Positions 28,817-37,892 of a stretch of 64,000 bases of DNA are shown here, one piece after another. The DNA comes from Enterobacter sp. SA187 (GTDB taxonomy: Bacteria; Pseudomonadota; Gammaproteobacteria; Enterobacterales; Enterobacteriaceae): the NCBI RefSeq assembly GCF_001888805.2, contig NZ_CP019113.1:3410001-3474000 (forward strand). The letters run 5' to 3'. The position numbers and the translations under genes were made by a program. Numbering within the stretch: position 1 is the stretch's first letter; every line of letters begins with the position of its first letter. Below the pieces are notes generated by a model. It was not told the DNA's origin, searched no databases, and worked only from the letters and a program-made list of their open reading frames with translations.

Positions 28817-29791
28817 TTATTTTTCTGGCAGCTTAATGTCCTGGAACATGGCTTCAATATCATCATTTGAACGCAATGCCACCGCGGTATCCACCACGTC
28901 ACGGGTTAAATGTGGTGCGAAGCGCTGAATAAAATCATACATATAACTGCGCAGGAAAGTGCTGCGACGAAAACCGATTTTCGTGGTGCTGTGGCTGAAC
29001 ACGTCCTGTGCGTCCAGTTTTACCAGATCCGGATCCGATACCGGATCAACCGCCATGCTGGCGATCACCCCTACCCCAAGACCCAGGCGCACATAAGTTT
29101 TGATCACGTCAGCGTCCGTGGCGGTAAAGACGATACGCGGCGTCAGCCCGGCGCGATTAAAGGCGGTGTCCAGCTCTGAACGGCCGGTAAAGCCAAAGGT
29201 ATAAGTAACCAGCGGGTACTGCGCCAGCTCCTCAATGCTCACCGACTGTTTGCCCGCCAGCGGATGATCGGGCGTGACGACAATCGAACGATTCCAGTGG
29301 TAGCACGGCAGCATGACCAGATCGTCATACAGGTGCAGCGCTTCGGTGGCGATGGCGAAATCAGCATTGCCTTTGGAGACGGCTTCCGCAATCTGCGTCG
29401 GCGAGCCCTGGTGCATATGCAGCGAAACACGTGGGTAGCGCTCAATAAAGCCCTTGATTACGCCGGGCAGCGCATAACGCGCCTGGGTATGGGTGGTCGC
29501 GACGTAGAGCGAGCCTTTATCCGGCCAGGTATGCTCTCCCGCCACCGACTTAATGGCATCAACTTTGGAGAGCACTTCACGGGCGATGCGTATGATCTCC
29601 TCACCGGCTGGCGTGACCTGGGTAAGATGCTTGCCGCTGCGGGCGAAAATCTGGATCCCCAGCTCATCTTCCAGCATACGGACCTGTTTGCTGATGCCGG
29701 GTTGCGAGGTGTATAGCCCCTCAGCGGTAGAGGAGACATTAAGGTTGTGATTCACCACCTCAACGATATAACGAAGCTGCTGTAGTTTCAT
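28817..29791 (-). CDS. cysB: CysB, LysR-type activator of sulfur assimilation
   Basis: CysB (324 aa, E. coli length) activates the cysteine regulon in response to N-acetylserine/O-acetylserine when sulfur is limiting, and represses its own gene. The N-terminal winged helix (about 1-60) contains TSQPGISKQVRMLEDELG; the effector domain includes ATTHTQARYALP and the TFGFTG loop. Near-identical to E. coli. The upstream 130 bases contain a short dyad (ATCGT...ACGAT). yciW at 12512 is a reported CysB-dependent gene in E. coli. Confidence 0.98.
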   Translation of the reverse strand: MKLQQLRYIVEVVNHNLNVSSTAEGLYTSQPGISKQVRMLEDELGIQIFARSGKHLTQVTPAGEEIIRIAREVLSKVDAIKSVAGEHTWPDKGSLYVATTHTQARYALPGVIKGFIERYPRVSLHMHQGSPTQIAEAVSKGNADFAIATEALHLYDDLVMLPCYHWNRSIVVTPDHPLAGKQSVSIEELAQYPLVTYTFGFTGRSELDTAFNRAGLTPRIVFTATDADVIKTYVRLGLGVGVIASMAVDPVSDPDLVKLDAQDVFSHSTTKIGFRRSTFLRSYMYDFIQRFAPHLTRDVVDTAVALRSNDDIEAMFQDIKLPEK

Positions 29792-29925
29792 GACGGACCA
29801 TCCGGTTGAGCGCTGACGAGCAATCGTTTAAGACGATTTAATAATAAGAAATGACTTAACTATAACCACTATATCATTAATGCCCGGTCTGTATAGACAG
29901 GAACGCAAAATTATAAGCAACAAAA

Positions 29926-29947
29926 AAGGGCCGGATATCCGGCCCTT
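29926..29947 (-). terminator. Terminator of topA
   Basis: AAGGGCCGGAT/ATCCGGCCCTT is a perfect 22-base palindrome. On the minus strand TTTTGTTGC follows, 21 bases after the topA stop. With no unpaired loop bases the top must open to about four. Confidence 0.85.
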
Positions 29948-29968
29948 GCAGGGAGCAGACAGGCTAAA

Positions 29969-32566
29969 TTACTTCTTACCTTCCACCCATTTCCCGTCGA
30001 TGAAGAAAGCAGACCAGCCGGTCGCTTTACCCTCTTTCTCGGCGGAAACATACTGCTGCTTAGTCTTACGGCTAAAGCGAACGACAGTTTTGTTGCCTTC
30101 TGGATCCGCGACAGGCGCATCGGCCAGATAACGCAGTTTTTCCGGCAGACAATCGCGGAAGCGATGCAGCTCTTCCACCAGCGGTGCGCGGGTTTCACGG
30201 GATTTCGGGAAGGTGTTCGCCGCCAGGAATACCCCTGCCGCACCGTCGCGCAGTACAAAATAGGCGTCTGATTTTTCACATGGCAGCTCAGGCAGCGGCA
30301 CCGGATCTTCTTTCGGTGGCGCGACTTCGCCGTTACGCAGGATCTTACGCGTGTTTTTGCATTCGTCGTTGGTGCAGGCCATGTACTTGCCGAAACGCCC
30401 CATTTTCAGGTGCATTTCAGAACCACACTTCTCACACTCCACGATCGGGCCGTCATAGCCTTTGATGCGGAATTCGCCCTCTTCGATTTCATAGCCGTCG
30501 CAGGTCGGGTTGTTACCACAGACGTGCAGCTTACGCTTGGGATCGATCAGATAGCTGTCCATAGCGGTGCCGCATTTCACGCAACGACGCTTAGCACGCA
30601 GGGCGTTGGTTTCGGCGTCGTCGCCTTCCAGCACGTTAAGGACTTCGTTTTCCGGCACCAGGTTAATGGTGGTTTTGCAGCGTTCTTTCGGCGGCAGCGC
30701 ATAGCCGGAACAGCCGAGGAACACGCCGGTGCTGGCGGTACGGATACCCATTTTGCGACCGCAGGTCGGACAGTCGATACTGGTCAGCACCATCTGATTC
30801 GGACGCATGCCGCCTTCTTCCGGATCCTTTTCCGCTTTTTCAAGCTGGCCGGTGAAGTCGGTAAAGAAGTTGTCCAGCACGCCTTTCCATTCCGCTTCAT
30901 GGTTGGCAACCTGGTCAAGGCTGTTTTCCATTTGCGCGGTGAAATCGTAGTTCATCAGCTCGCGGAAATTCTCTTCCAGACGGTCAGTGACGATTTCGCC
31001 CATTTTCTCGGCATAGAAGCGGCGGTTTTCTACACGCACGTAGCCGCGATCCTGAATGGTCGAGATGATAGAAGCATAGGTCGACGGACGACCGATACCG
31101 CGTTTTTCCAGCTCTTTCACCAGGGATGCTTCGCTGAAACGCGCAGGCGGCTTGGTAAAGTGCTGCGCCGGGAGCAGTTCCACAAGGGATACCACATCGC
31201 CTTTGTTCACCGCCGGCAGCGTGCGATCTTCATCGCCCTTACGCAGCTGCGGCATCACCTTCGTCCAGCCATCGAAACGCAGCGTACGGCCACGCGCCTT
31301 CAGGCGGAACTCGCCCGCTTCCACGGTCAGGGTGGTGGAATCGTACTGCGCTGGCGTCATCTGACAGGCGACAAACTGACGCCAGATCAGCTGATACAGC
31401 TTCTGCGCGTCCGCTTCCATATCCTTCAGGGACTCTGCCAGCACCGCCACGTCGGAAGGACGGATGGCTTCGTGCGCTTCCTGGGAGTTTTCTTTGCTGG
31501 CGTACTGATTGGCGCTTTCCGGCAGATATTTTTTACCGAAATTATCGCTGATATAGCCACGCACCATGCTGACGGCGTCCTGACTCAGGTTGGTGGAGTC
31601 GGTACGCATATAGGTAATGTGGCCCGCTTCGTACAGACGCTGCGCCATCATCATGGTTTTCTTCACGCCAAAGCCAAGGCGCGTACTGGCCGCCTGCTGA
31701 AGCGTGGAGGTAATAAAAGGCGCGCCAGGCTTGCTGCTGGTGGGCTTATCTTCCCGATCCGTAACGGTGTAGCGCGCTTTTTCCAGCAGGCTTACCGCCG
31801 CCATAGTCTGCTCGCGATTAACCGGACGGAAAGGCTTGTCCTGCTGATGCGTCACCTGCAACGGCAGCGCATCGCCGGAAGGCGTGGTAACGCTGGCGTC
31901 GATTTCCCAGAACTCTTCCGGGACAAAGGCTTTGATTTCGCGCTCACGCTCGACCACCAGACGCACCGCCACGGACTGAACGCGTCCGGCAGACAGGCCG
32001 CGGGCGATCTTTTTCCACAGCAGCGGCGACACCATGTAACCCACCACGCGATCCACAAAGCGGCGCGCCTGTTGAGCATTTACACGGTCGATATTCAGTT
32101 CACCCGGCTTTTCAAACGCCTGCTGGATAGCGTTTTTGGTGATTTCGTTAAACACCACGCGGCTGTAGCGCGAGTCATCGCCCCCGATCACTTCCCGCAG
32201 GTGCCAGGCAATGGCTTCCCCTTCGCGGTCAAGGTCGGTTGCGAGATAGATATGGTCCGCTTTTTCAGCGATGGCTTTCAGTTCGGCAACGACTTTTTCT
32301 TTGCCCGGAAGCACTTCATAGCGTGCATCCCATTCGTTCCATGGGTCAACGCCCATGCGGTTGACCAGCGCGCCACGTTCATCCTTTTTAGGCTTTTTGG
32401 CCGTTTTGGTGGTGGCGGAGTCGGCGCTCTTTTTGGGTGCTGAGCCACTGGTCGGCAGATCGCGGATATGACCGACGCTGGATTTCACCACGTAGTCATT
32501 ACCCAGATACTTATTGATCGTTTTGGCTTTTGCCGGGGACTCAACGATGACGAGTGCTTTACCCAT
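29969..32566 (-). CDS. topA: DNA topoisomerase I
   Basis: TopA (865 aa, E. coli length) is the type IA enzyme that relaxes negative supercoils and prevents hypernegative supercoiling and R-loops behind RNA polymerase. A TOPRIM domain (ALVIVESPAKAKTI at the N-terminus, DLDREGEAIAWH) and the active-site Tyr in ITYMRTDSTNLS (E. coli Tyr319) are present. Three C-terminal Cys4 zinc-ribbon motifs start at CPTCGRKMG, CVKCGTAMD and CEKCGSEMH. The start ATG at 32566 has AAGG five bases before; a GTG six bases upstream is not used. Confidence 0.98.
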   Translation of the reverse strand: MGKALVIVESPAKAKTINKYLGNDYVVKSSVGHIRDLPTSGSAPKKSADSATTKTAKKPKKDERGALVNRMGVDPWNEWDARYEVLPGKEKVVAELKAIAEKADHIYLATDLDREGEAIAWHLREVIGGDDSRYSRVVFNEITKNAIQQAFEKPGELNIDRVNAQQARRFVDRVVGYMVSPLLWKKIARGLSAGRVQSVAVRLVVEREREIKAFVPEEFWEIDASVTTPSGDALPLQVTHQQDKPFRPVNREQTMAAVSLLEKARYTVTDREDKPTSSKPGAPFITSTLQQAASTRLGFGVKKTMMMAQRLYEAGHITYMRTDSTNLSQDAVSMVRGYISDNFGKKYLPESANQYASKENSQEAHEAIRPSDVAVLAESLKDMEADAQKLYQLIWRQFVACQMTPAQYDSTTLTVEAGEFRLKARGRTLRFDGWTKVMPQLRKGDEDRTLPAVNKGDVVSLVELLPAQHFTKPPARFSEASLVKELEKRGIGRPSTYASIISTIQDRGYVRVENRRFYAEKMGEIVTDRLEENFRELMNYDFTAQMENSLDQVANHEAEWKGVLDNFFTDFTGQLEKAEKDPEEGGMRPNQMVLTSIDCPTCGRKMGIRTASTGVFLGCSGYALPPKERCKTTINLVPENEVLNVLEGDDAETNALRAKRRCVKCGTAMDSYLIDPKRKLHVCGNNPTCDGYEIEEGEFRIKGYDGPIVECEKCGSEMHLKMGRFGKYMACTNDECKNTRKILRNGEVAPPKEDPVPLPELPCEKSDAYFVLRDGAAGVFLAANTFPKSRETRAPLVEELHRFRDCLPEKLRYLADAPVADPEGNKTVVRFSRKTKQQYVSAEKEGKATGWSAFFIDGKWVEGKK

Positions 32567-32963
32567 ATTCACCTTTACCTAATTTGATTCTTCCAGGAAT
32601 ACGTCGCACGTTGATTCACTCTCCACCGCGACATCCGATGATGTGGCGGCGATATCCGTGGTTATCAACCCCTCTTTAAAACCGGGCGCGTGAAGTGTGG
32701 TGCCCAGGTGACTGAGTTCACAGGTGTTTTCGCGCATCAGTGCTGTAGCACGACGGACTTAAGGTCGAATGTCAAGCAATTCTGTTGCCAGATTGACGAA
32801 AGCGCACACTCTACCTGATAAAATTCGTTACGCAACTTTATTAGCATGCAAAAGCAAATCACGCCAGCCAGTCCCCGGTGTGAAAACCATTTTAAAAACA
32901 GGGAAAATTTGCGCCTGGCCCACCGGCAGACGTAGAATAAATGCCTTGTCAGAGGAGCAGACT
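32567..32963. other. Divergent topA/yciN regulatory region
   Basis: These 397 bases lie between divergent topA and yciN. A frame runs upstream of yciN from 32769 but shows no ribosome site and no family match. The region must hold several topA promoters (supercoil-, Fis- and sigma-32-responsive in E. coli), which I cannot place with confidence. Confidence 0.5.
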
Positions 32964-33215
32964 ATGCACGAGAACATTCAACCTATCGATCGCCAGTCAC
33001 TATTAGCTGAAGCTAACCGAATCATCCGCGAGCATGACGATTTTATTCAGGGCATCGAAGCGACGGATGTCACTGAACGCAACGGCGTGCTGGTGTTCAG
33101 CGGCGACTATTTCCTTGATGAGCAAGGCCTGCCGACGTCGAAAAGTACGGCGGTGTTTAATATGTTCAAACACCTGGCCCATGTGCTGTCCGAAAAGTAT
33201 ACCCTTGCGGACTGA
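32964..33215 (+). CDS. yciN: YciN, DUF2498 small protein
   Basis: YciN (83 aa, E. coli length) is a small soluble protein of unknown function (DUF2498). The second half NGVLVFSGDYFLDEQGLPTS is near-identical to E. coli; the first 25 residues vary. The start at 32964 has AGGAG eight bases upstream. It faces away from topA and is closed by a strong bidirectional terminator shared with sohB. Confidence 0.93.
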   Translation: MHENIQPIDRQSLLAEANRIIREHDDFIQGIEATDVTERNGVLVFSGDYFLDEQGLPTSKSTAVFNMFKHLAHVLSEKYTLAD

Positions 33216-33223
33216 CGGCAATA

Positions 33224-33252
33224 AAAAAGCGAGGTGATTCACCTCGCTTTTT
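33224..33252. terminator. Bidirectional terminator between yciN and sohB
   Basis: AAAAAGCGAGGTG, a three-base loop and CACCTCGCTTTTT form a 13-pair stem with A- and T-tracts at the ends, so it can stop transcription from both convergent genes. Confidence 0.9.
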
Positions 33253-33255
33253 GTT

Positions 33256-34302
33256 TTACAGCAACGGTTTTTCACCGCGCTGCCACCAGCGCAGCAGCAG
33301 GCGGTCAGCGGCTTCCGCCGCACTGCCGGTAAAGCGGTCCATCAGCTTTTTACGCTGGGCGTAACGGATGCCGATCACCTCGCGCTCTTTAATCAGCCCC
33401 AGCAGCAGATCGTCGCTGGTGCCCACTTCATCCACCAGTCCTTTTTCCAGCGCCTGTACGCCATACCAGTGCTCGCCAGTGGCGACCTGGTCGATGTCCA
33501 GCGACGGACGCATCTGCTTCACATACTCTTTAAACAGATCGTGCGTCTCATTCAGGCTCTCACGGAACTTCTGCCGCCCTTCTTCGGTGTTTTCACCCAG
33601 CAGCGTCAACGTACGCTTGTACTGCCCGGCGGTGTGCAGCTCGATGTCGATGTCTTTGCTTTTCAGGAAGCGGTTAAAGTTCGGGATTTGCGCCACCACG
33701 CCGATAGAGCCGACGATGGCGAAAGGCGCAGCCACGATCTTATCGGCCACGCAGGCCATCATATAGCCGCCGCTGGCCGCCACTTTATCCACCGCCACCG
33801 TTAAGGGGATGTTTTTGTCGCGCAGGCGCTGGAGCTGGGAAGACGCCAGCCCGTAGCCATGCACCACGCCGCCGGGACTTTCCAGACGCAGCACCACCTG
33901 GTCTTCCGGCCCTGCGATGGTGATCACCGCGGTGATCTCTTCGCGCAGGGAGTTCACCTCATGGGCATCCATACTGCCTTTGAAATCCAGCACAAAAACC
34001 CGTGGCTTCGTGGCCGTAACCGGGGTGCCCTGCTTCGCGCTGGCCTTCGCCGCTTTCGCGTCCTGCTTCGCTTTTTTCTTCTGCGCTTTATGCCACAGCT
34101 TTTGCTGGTGATCGTCCAGCAGCGCGACGGAGACCTCCTCCTGCATCTCCTTATATTGTTCGCTCAGCCTGGTGACACGTAATTCACCCCGCTGACGCTT
34201 GCGCTGGGCAAGATTTACAATCAGTACCGCCACGACAACAATCGCCAGCACAACGGTGGCAATCTTTGCCAAAAACAACCCATATTCAGACAGTAATTCC
34301 AC
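33256..34302 (-). CDS. sohB: SohB, inner-membrane S49 peptidase (GTG start)
   Basis: SohB (348 aa) is a signal-peptide-peptidase-A-like (S49) protease; in E. coli it was found as a multicopy suppressor of degP loss. An N-terminal membrane helix (about 8-30) precedes a charged linker rich in K and A and the protease domain, with the nucleophile Ser in KVAASGGYMMAC. Start choice: GTG at 34302 gives the E. coli N-terminus (MELLSEYG) and has AAGGTGG six bases upstream; the GTG at 34311 overlaps that ribosome site. Confidence 0.94.
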   Translation of the reverse strand: MELLSEYGLFLAKIATVVLAIVVVAVLIVNLAQRKRQRGELRVTRLSEQYKEMQEEVSVALLDDHQQKLWHKAQKKKAKQDAKAAKASAKQGTPVTATKPRVFVLDFKGSMDAHEVNSLREEITAVITIAGPEDQVVLRLESPGGVVHGYGLASSQLQRLRDKNIPLTVAVDKVAASGGYMMACVADKIVAAPFAIVGSIGVVAQIPNFNRFLKSKDIDIELHTAGQYKRTLTLLGENTEEGRQKFRESLNETHDLFKEYVKQMRPSLDIDQVATGEHWYGVQALEKGLVDEVGTSDDLLLGLIKEREVIGIRYAQRKKLMDRFTGSAAEAADRLLLRWWQRGEKPLL

Positions 34303-34558
34303 GCGTACCACCTTGGTTAAACCGCATTACGTTCGCATTCAGTGTACATGACAGGTTCCGGCTCGTCTTCTGCCACCGCACAATGTTACGAGGCATCTTC
34401 CTGATTTTTTTAGACTCCATGAAAAGGTTGCAAAGTGTTAACCAGCAGGATTGTCTGCCTTTGGCTGATTGAAATACGGGCCGGATTAAGGCATAAAACC
34501 AGCAAGTCAAGTCGAAGTCAGCCTGGCGCGCCACGATCGCGACGCCTGAGGAGAGAAT

Positions 34559-35320
34559 GTGTATTACCAGCCACAACGAGATCTACTGCAAAACCGCATC
34601 ATTCTGGTCACCGGCGCCAGCGCAGGTATTGGCGAAGAAACCGCGCGTACCTATGCCCGCCACGGTGCCCAGGTGATCCTGCTGGGGCGTAACGACGAAA
34701 AGTTGCGCCGGGTTGCGCAGGCCGTTGCGGATGAATGCGGGCAGATGCCGCGCTGGTTTACGCTGGATATGGAAACCTGCACCCCTGCCGACTGTGAACA
34801 GCTCGCGCAGACGCTTGCCGCGCATTATTCGCGGCTGGATGGTGTATTACATAACGCCGGTCTGCTTGGCGATATCTGTCCGATGGATCAGCAAAATCCG
34901 CAGGTCTGGCAACGGGTGATGCAGGTCAACGTCAATGCCACCTTTTTCCTCACCCAGGCATTGCTTCCTTTATTACTGAAATCAGAAGCCGGTTCGCTGG
35001 TATTTACCTCCTCAAGCGTTGGACGTCAGGGTCGCGCCAACTGGGGCGCTTATGCCGCCTCCAAGTTTGCCACCGAAGGCATGATGCAGGTGCTGGCAGA
35101 GGAGTATCAAAGCCGTCATCTGCGGGTAAACTGCATTAATCCGGGCGGAACCCGCACCGGTATGCGCGCCAGCGCCTTCCCGACGGAAGATCCGCAAAAA
35201 CTGAAAACGCCGGCGGATATTATGCCGCTCTATTTATGGTTAATGGGCGATGACAGCCGTCGCAAAACCGGCCTGAGCTTTGATGCTCAGCCAGGACGTA
35301 AACCGGGAATATCGCAATGA
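34559..35320 (+). CDS. yciK: YciK, short-chain dehydrogenase/reductase (GTG start)
   Basis: YciK (253 aa) is an SDR-family oxidoreductase of unknown substrate. The cofactor loop TGASAGIGEE (about 19-28), NAG motif (LHNAGLLG), catalytic Ser in TSSSVG and YAASK (Tyr-x3-Lys) are all present. It starts with GTG at 34559 behind GGAG. Its stop overlaps the btuR start by four bases, as in E. coli, so yciK and btuR form an operon. No cobalamin riboswitch was seen in the 256 bases upstream. Confidence 0.95.
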   Translation: MYYQPQRDLLQNRIILVTGASAGIGEETARTYARHGAQVILLGRNDEKLRRVAQAVADECGQMPRWFTLDMETCTPADCEQLAQTLAAHYSRLDGVLHNAGLLGDICPMDQQNPQVWQRVMQVNVNATFFLTQALLPLLLKSEAGSLVFTSSSVGRQGRANWGAYAASKFATEGMMQVLAEEYQSRHLRVNCINPGGTRTGMRASAFPTEDPQKLKTPADIMPLYLWLMGDDSRRKTGLSFDAQPGRKPGISQ

Positions 35321-35907
35321 GTGAAGATCGTTATCAGCAGCGTCAGCAGCGCGTGAAAGAGAAAGTCGATGCGCGCGTTGCCGCCGCCCAGGATGAACGC
35401 GGCATTATCATCGTCTTTACCGGCAACGGCAAAGGCAAAACCACCGCGGCCTTCGGCACCGCGACACGCGCTGTCGGACACGGCAAAAAAGTGGGAGTGA
35501 TCCAGTTTATCAAAGGTACCTGGCCTAACGGCGAGCGCAATCTGCTTGAGCCGCACGGTGTGGAATTTCAGGTGATGGCCACCGGCTTTACCTGGGACAC
35601 GCAAAATCGTGAATCGGACACCGCCGCCTGTACCGCCGTCTGGGAGCATGGCCGCCGGATGCTGGCGGATGCCTCTCTGGATCTGGTGATCCTGGACGAG
35701 CTGACCTACATGGTGGCCTATGACTATTTACCGCTGGAAGAGGTTATCAGCGCCCTGCAAAATCGTCCCCCGCAGCAGACGGTGATTATTACCGGGCGCG
35801 GTTGTCATCGTGACATTCTGGAACTGGCGGATACCGTCAGCGAGCTGCGTCCGGTTAAACATGCTTTTGATGCGGGCGTAAAAGCGCAGATGGGAATAGA
35901 TTATTGA
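35317..35907 (+). CDS. btuR: Cob(I)yrinic acid a,c-diamide adenosyltransferase
   Basis: BtuR (CobA/CobO, 196 aa) transfers the adenosyl group of ATP to Co(I) corrinoids, forming coenzyme B12 in salvage or synthesis. The modified P-loop GNGKGKTT is at 36-43, with the family signatures WPNGERNLLE and ELTYMVAYDYLPLEE. The length equals E. coli. It overlaps yciK by four bases and is followed by a pair of REP-like palindromes before the convergent rluB. Confidence 0.97.
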   Translation: MSEDRYQQRQQRVKEKVDARVAAAQDERGIIIVFTGNGKGKTTAAFGTATRAVGHGKKVGVIQFIKGTWPNGERNLLEPHGVEFQVMATGFTWDTQNRESDTAACTAVWEHGRRMLADASLDLVILDELTYMVAYDYLPLEEVISALQNRPPQQTVIITGRGCHRDILELADTVSELRPVKHAFDAGVKAQMGIDY

Positions 35908-35915
35908 GTGATTTT

Positions 35916-35990
35916 GCCAGGTGGCGCTACGCTCACCTGGCCTGCCAGTCACAGTCCTGAAAACCCGCGCAAGCGAAGCGCCGCCGGGCT
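35916..35990. repeat. Pair of REP-like palindromes (BIME) between btuR and rluB
   Basis: A REP unit beginning GCCAGGTGGCGCTACGCT and ending CACCTGGCCTGC lies at 35916-35945. A second in opposite orientation (its reverse strand begins GCCCGGCGGCGCTTCGCT) lies at about 35962-35990. Both show the enterobacterial REP pattern with a mismatched GGCGCTACGC centre. Such pairs commonly sit between convergent genes, protecting mRNA ends or binding gyrase/IHF. Confidence 0.75.
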
Positions 35991-36000
35991 TGTGTACAGA

Positions 36001-36897
36001 TTAACCGTTTGTTTTGTTACGAGTGCTTGAGCGGCGACCGGTTGATGCCGGACGCGGGTTTGAGGTCTGGCTGTGACGTTTTACCGCACGGCGGATCTGA
36101 TTCGCTTTCACCCGGCGGCGATCTTTCTCGACGGCCACTTTTGATTCGGTTTCCGGTTTCAGCTCCACCAGCTCACGCAGGTAGTTGGTCTGCGCCAGAT
36201 CCAGTTCGGTATAACCCCCACGCGGCAGGCCTTTCGGCAGCGGAATATCGCCGTAGCGAACGCGGATCAGGCGGCTGACCTGCACGCCAACGGCTTCCCA
36301 CAAACGACGCACTTCACGATTGCGCCCTTCGGTTAAGGTGACGTTGTACCACTGGTTGATGCCTTCGCCGCCGCTGAACTTGATGGTTTTAAAGGCGGCC
36401 GGGCCGTCTTCCAGCTGAACACCACGGGCCAGTTCACGCAGCTTGTTATCGTCGACCTGACCGAAAACGCGCACAGCGTATTCACGTTCCACTTCACGGC
36501 TCGGGTGCATCAGACGGTTCGCCAGTTCACCATCGGTGGTAAACAGCAGCAGGCCGCAGGTATTAACATCAAGACGCCCTACGGCGATCCAGCGCGCGCC
36601 GCGCAGTTTCGGCAGACGGTCAAATACGGTCGGACGCCCTTCCGGATCGTTGCGCGTACACAGCTCACCTTCGGGTTTGTAATAGGCCAGCACGCGGCAG
36701 ATTTGTTCAACGGATTCTTTTACGGAGATCAGATGTCCGTCGATACGGATTTTCAGGCCCGGCTGAACCTCAACGCGATCGCCCAGCTTAGCAATTTTGC
36801 CGTCTACGCTGACGCGACCCGCTTCGATAATGGTTTCAATTTCACGGCGTGAGCCGTGGCCGGCACGCGCCAGCACTTTCTGTAGTTTTTCGCTCAT
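36001..36897 (-). CDS. rluB: 23S rRNA pseudouridine 2605 synthase
   Basis: RluB (298 aa) makes pseudouridine 2605 in 23S rRNA. It has an N-terminal S4 RNA-binding domain (about 1-60, MSEKLQKVLARAGHGSRRE) and an RsuA/RluB-type synthase domain with the catalytic Asp in GRLDVNTCGLLLFTTDG. The basic low-complexity tail (about 265-298) is typical and variable. The start at 36897 matches E. coli; an in-frame extension to 36999 is not used. Confidence 0.97.
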   Translation of the reverse strand: MSEKLQKVLARAGHGSRREIETIIEAGRVSVDGKIAKLGDRVEVQPGLKIRIDGHLISVKESVEQICRVLAYYKPEGELCTRNDPEGRPTVFDRLPKLRGARWIAVGRLDVNTCGLLLFTTDGELANRLMHPSREVEREYAVRVFGQVDDNKLRELARGVQLEDGPAAFKTIKFSGGEGINQWYNVTLTEGRNREVRRLWEAVGVQVSRLIRVRYGDIPLPKGLPRGGYTELDLAQTNYLRELVELKPETESKVAVEKDRRRVKANQIRRAVKRHSQTSNPRPASTGRRSSTRNKTNG

Positions 36898-37104
36898 GGA
36901 GCATCCTTCAGGTGTCGCCTTCACAGGCGTCTGGTATACTTTCAAAAACAACGAGTTATGAATTTCACCCTCGCTGCTATGTAAAATCGCTGGCGTCAAA
37001 GAACGCGCCCAATTTCATGTGGCCGCACATATTACACGAATTTATGCACGAATGCTGCAATGCTGCTCGCGAACCGCATTTCTGGAGTATATAAGGAAGG
37101 CATA

Positions 37105-37860
37105 ATGAAAAGCTTTACCTCTTCTGTGGCTGGCTGTCAGATCCGCTATCACGATCTGCCGGGGCCTGGCGAACCGCTGGTCTTTATTCACGGGCTGGGA
37201 TGCGCCTCGTCCTTTGAATATCCGCGTGTCGTCATGGACCCGGCTTTCTCACCACGTCGGGTGATCCTGATTGATTTACCGGGCAGTGGCTACAGTGATA
37301 AACCAGCGTATTACAGTTACTCCACCACCGATCAGGCTCAGGCGGTAACTGAATTGCTGACGGACATTGGCCTGACGCAGTTCTGGTTATACGGGCACAG
37401 CATGGGCGGTAGCATTGCCATTGAAGTGGCCACCGCAATGCAGGCATCACTTCTGGGACTAATTGTATCGGAGCCAAACTTTTATAAAGGTGGCGGCCAA
37501 TTCAGCCGCGGGATTGCGGCAATCTCACAAGATGAATTTATAGCCGGAGGTTACCAGGGCTTAATTGATAACGAAGAGAGTCCATGGAAAGGTTCTTTGC
37601 AGAGCACTCTGCCGCTCGCCGTCTGGCGCGGAGCAACATCACTGGTTGAAGGTATCGAACCTGAATGGTTTTCCCTCTTTACCGCCCTGCCGGTTCGTAA
37701 ACAGTTACTGTTCGGGGAATGGTCTTTGCCGGATCAGGATTTTGAAGCGGTTAAGTCACAAGGAATAGCGTGCCGGATCATTAATGCCGCAGGCCACTCT
37801 ATGTCATGGGAAAACCCGACAGGACTGGCGCAGGCATTAAGCGAGTTCTGTACGCTATAA
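37105..37860 (+). CDS. Alpha/beta hydrolase of unknown substrate
   Basis: This 251-residue protein has the alpha/beta-hydrolase layout: HGLG oxyanion motif (29-32), nucleophile elbow GHSMG with Ser99 (97-101), a probable acid at Glu205 in LLFGEW, and catalytic His231 in AAGHSMSWENP. A strong AAGGAAGG precedes the ATG at 37105. I do not recognise a named orthologue. It occupies the interval between rluB and yciO where K-12 has yciQ, and its codon use looks more AT-tolerant than its neighbours (AAT, GGA, TTA, ATA), so acquisition is possible. It is a single-gene unit facing convergent yciO. Confidence 0.85.
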   Translation: MKSFTSSVAGCQIRYHDLPGPGEPLVFIHGLGCASSFEYPRVVMDPAFSPRRVILIDLPGSGYSDKPAYYSYSTTDQAQAVTELLTDIGLTQFWLYGHSMGGSIAIEVATAMQASLLGLIVSEPNFYKGGGQFSRGIAAISQDEFIAGGYQGLIDNEESPWKGSLQSTLPLAVWRGATSLVEGIEPEWFSLFTALPVRKQLLFGEWSLPDQDFEAVKSQGIACRIINAAGHSMSWENPTGLAQALSEFCTL

Positions 37861-37885
37861 GCCGGGCCACCTGTTGTGGCCCGGC
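37861..37885. terminator. Hairpin between the hydrolase gene and yciO
   Basis: GCCGGGCCAC and GTGGCCCGGC pair perfectly over ten bases around a five-base loop, directly after the hydrolase stop codon and eight bases from the yciO stop. No strong U-run follows either way. It probably ends or stabilises both convergent transcripts. Confidence 0.5.
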
Positions 37886-37892
37886 GCATCAC

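Noticed and set aside
30410..32443. A 677-codon open frame antisense to topA.
   Set aside because: Same cause: it lies wholly within the clearly real topA and shows no domain.
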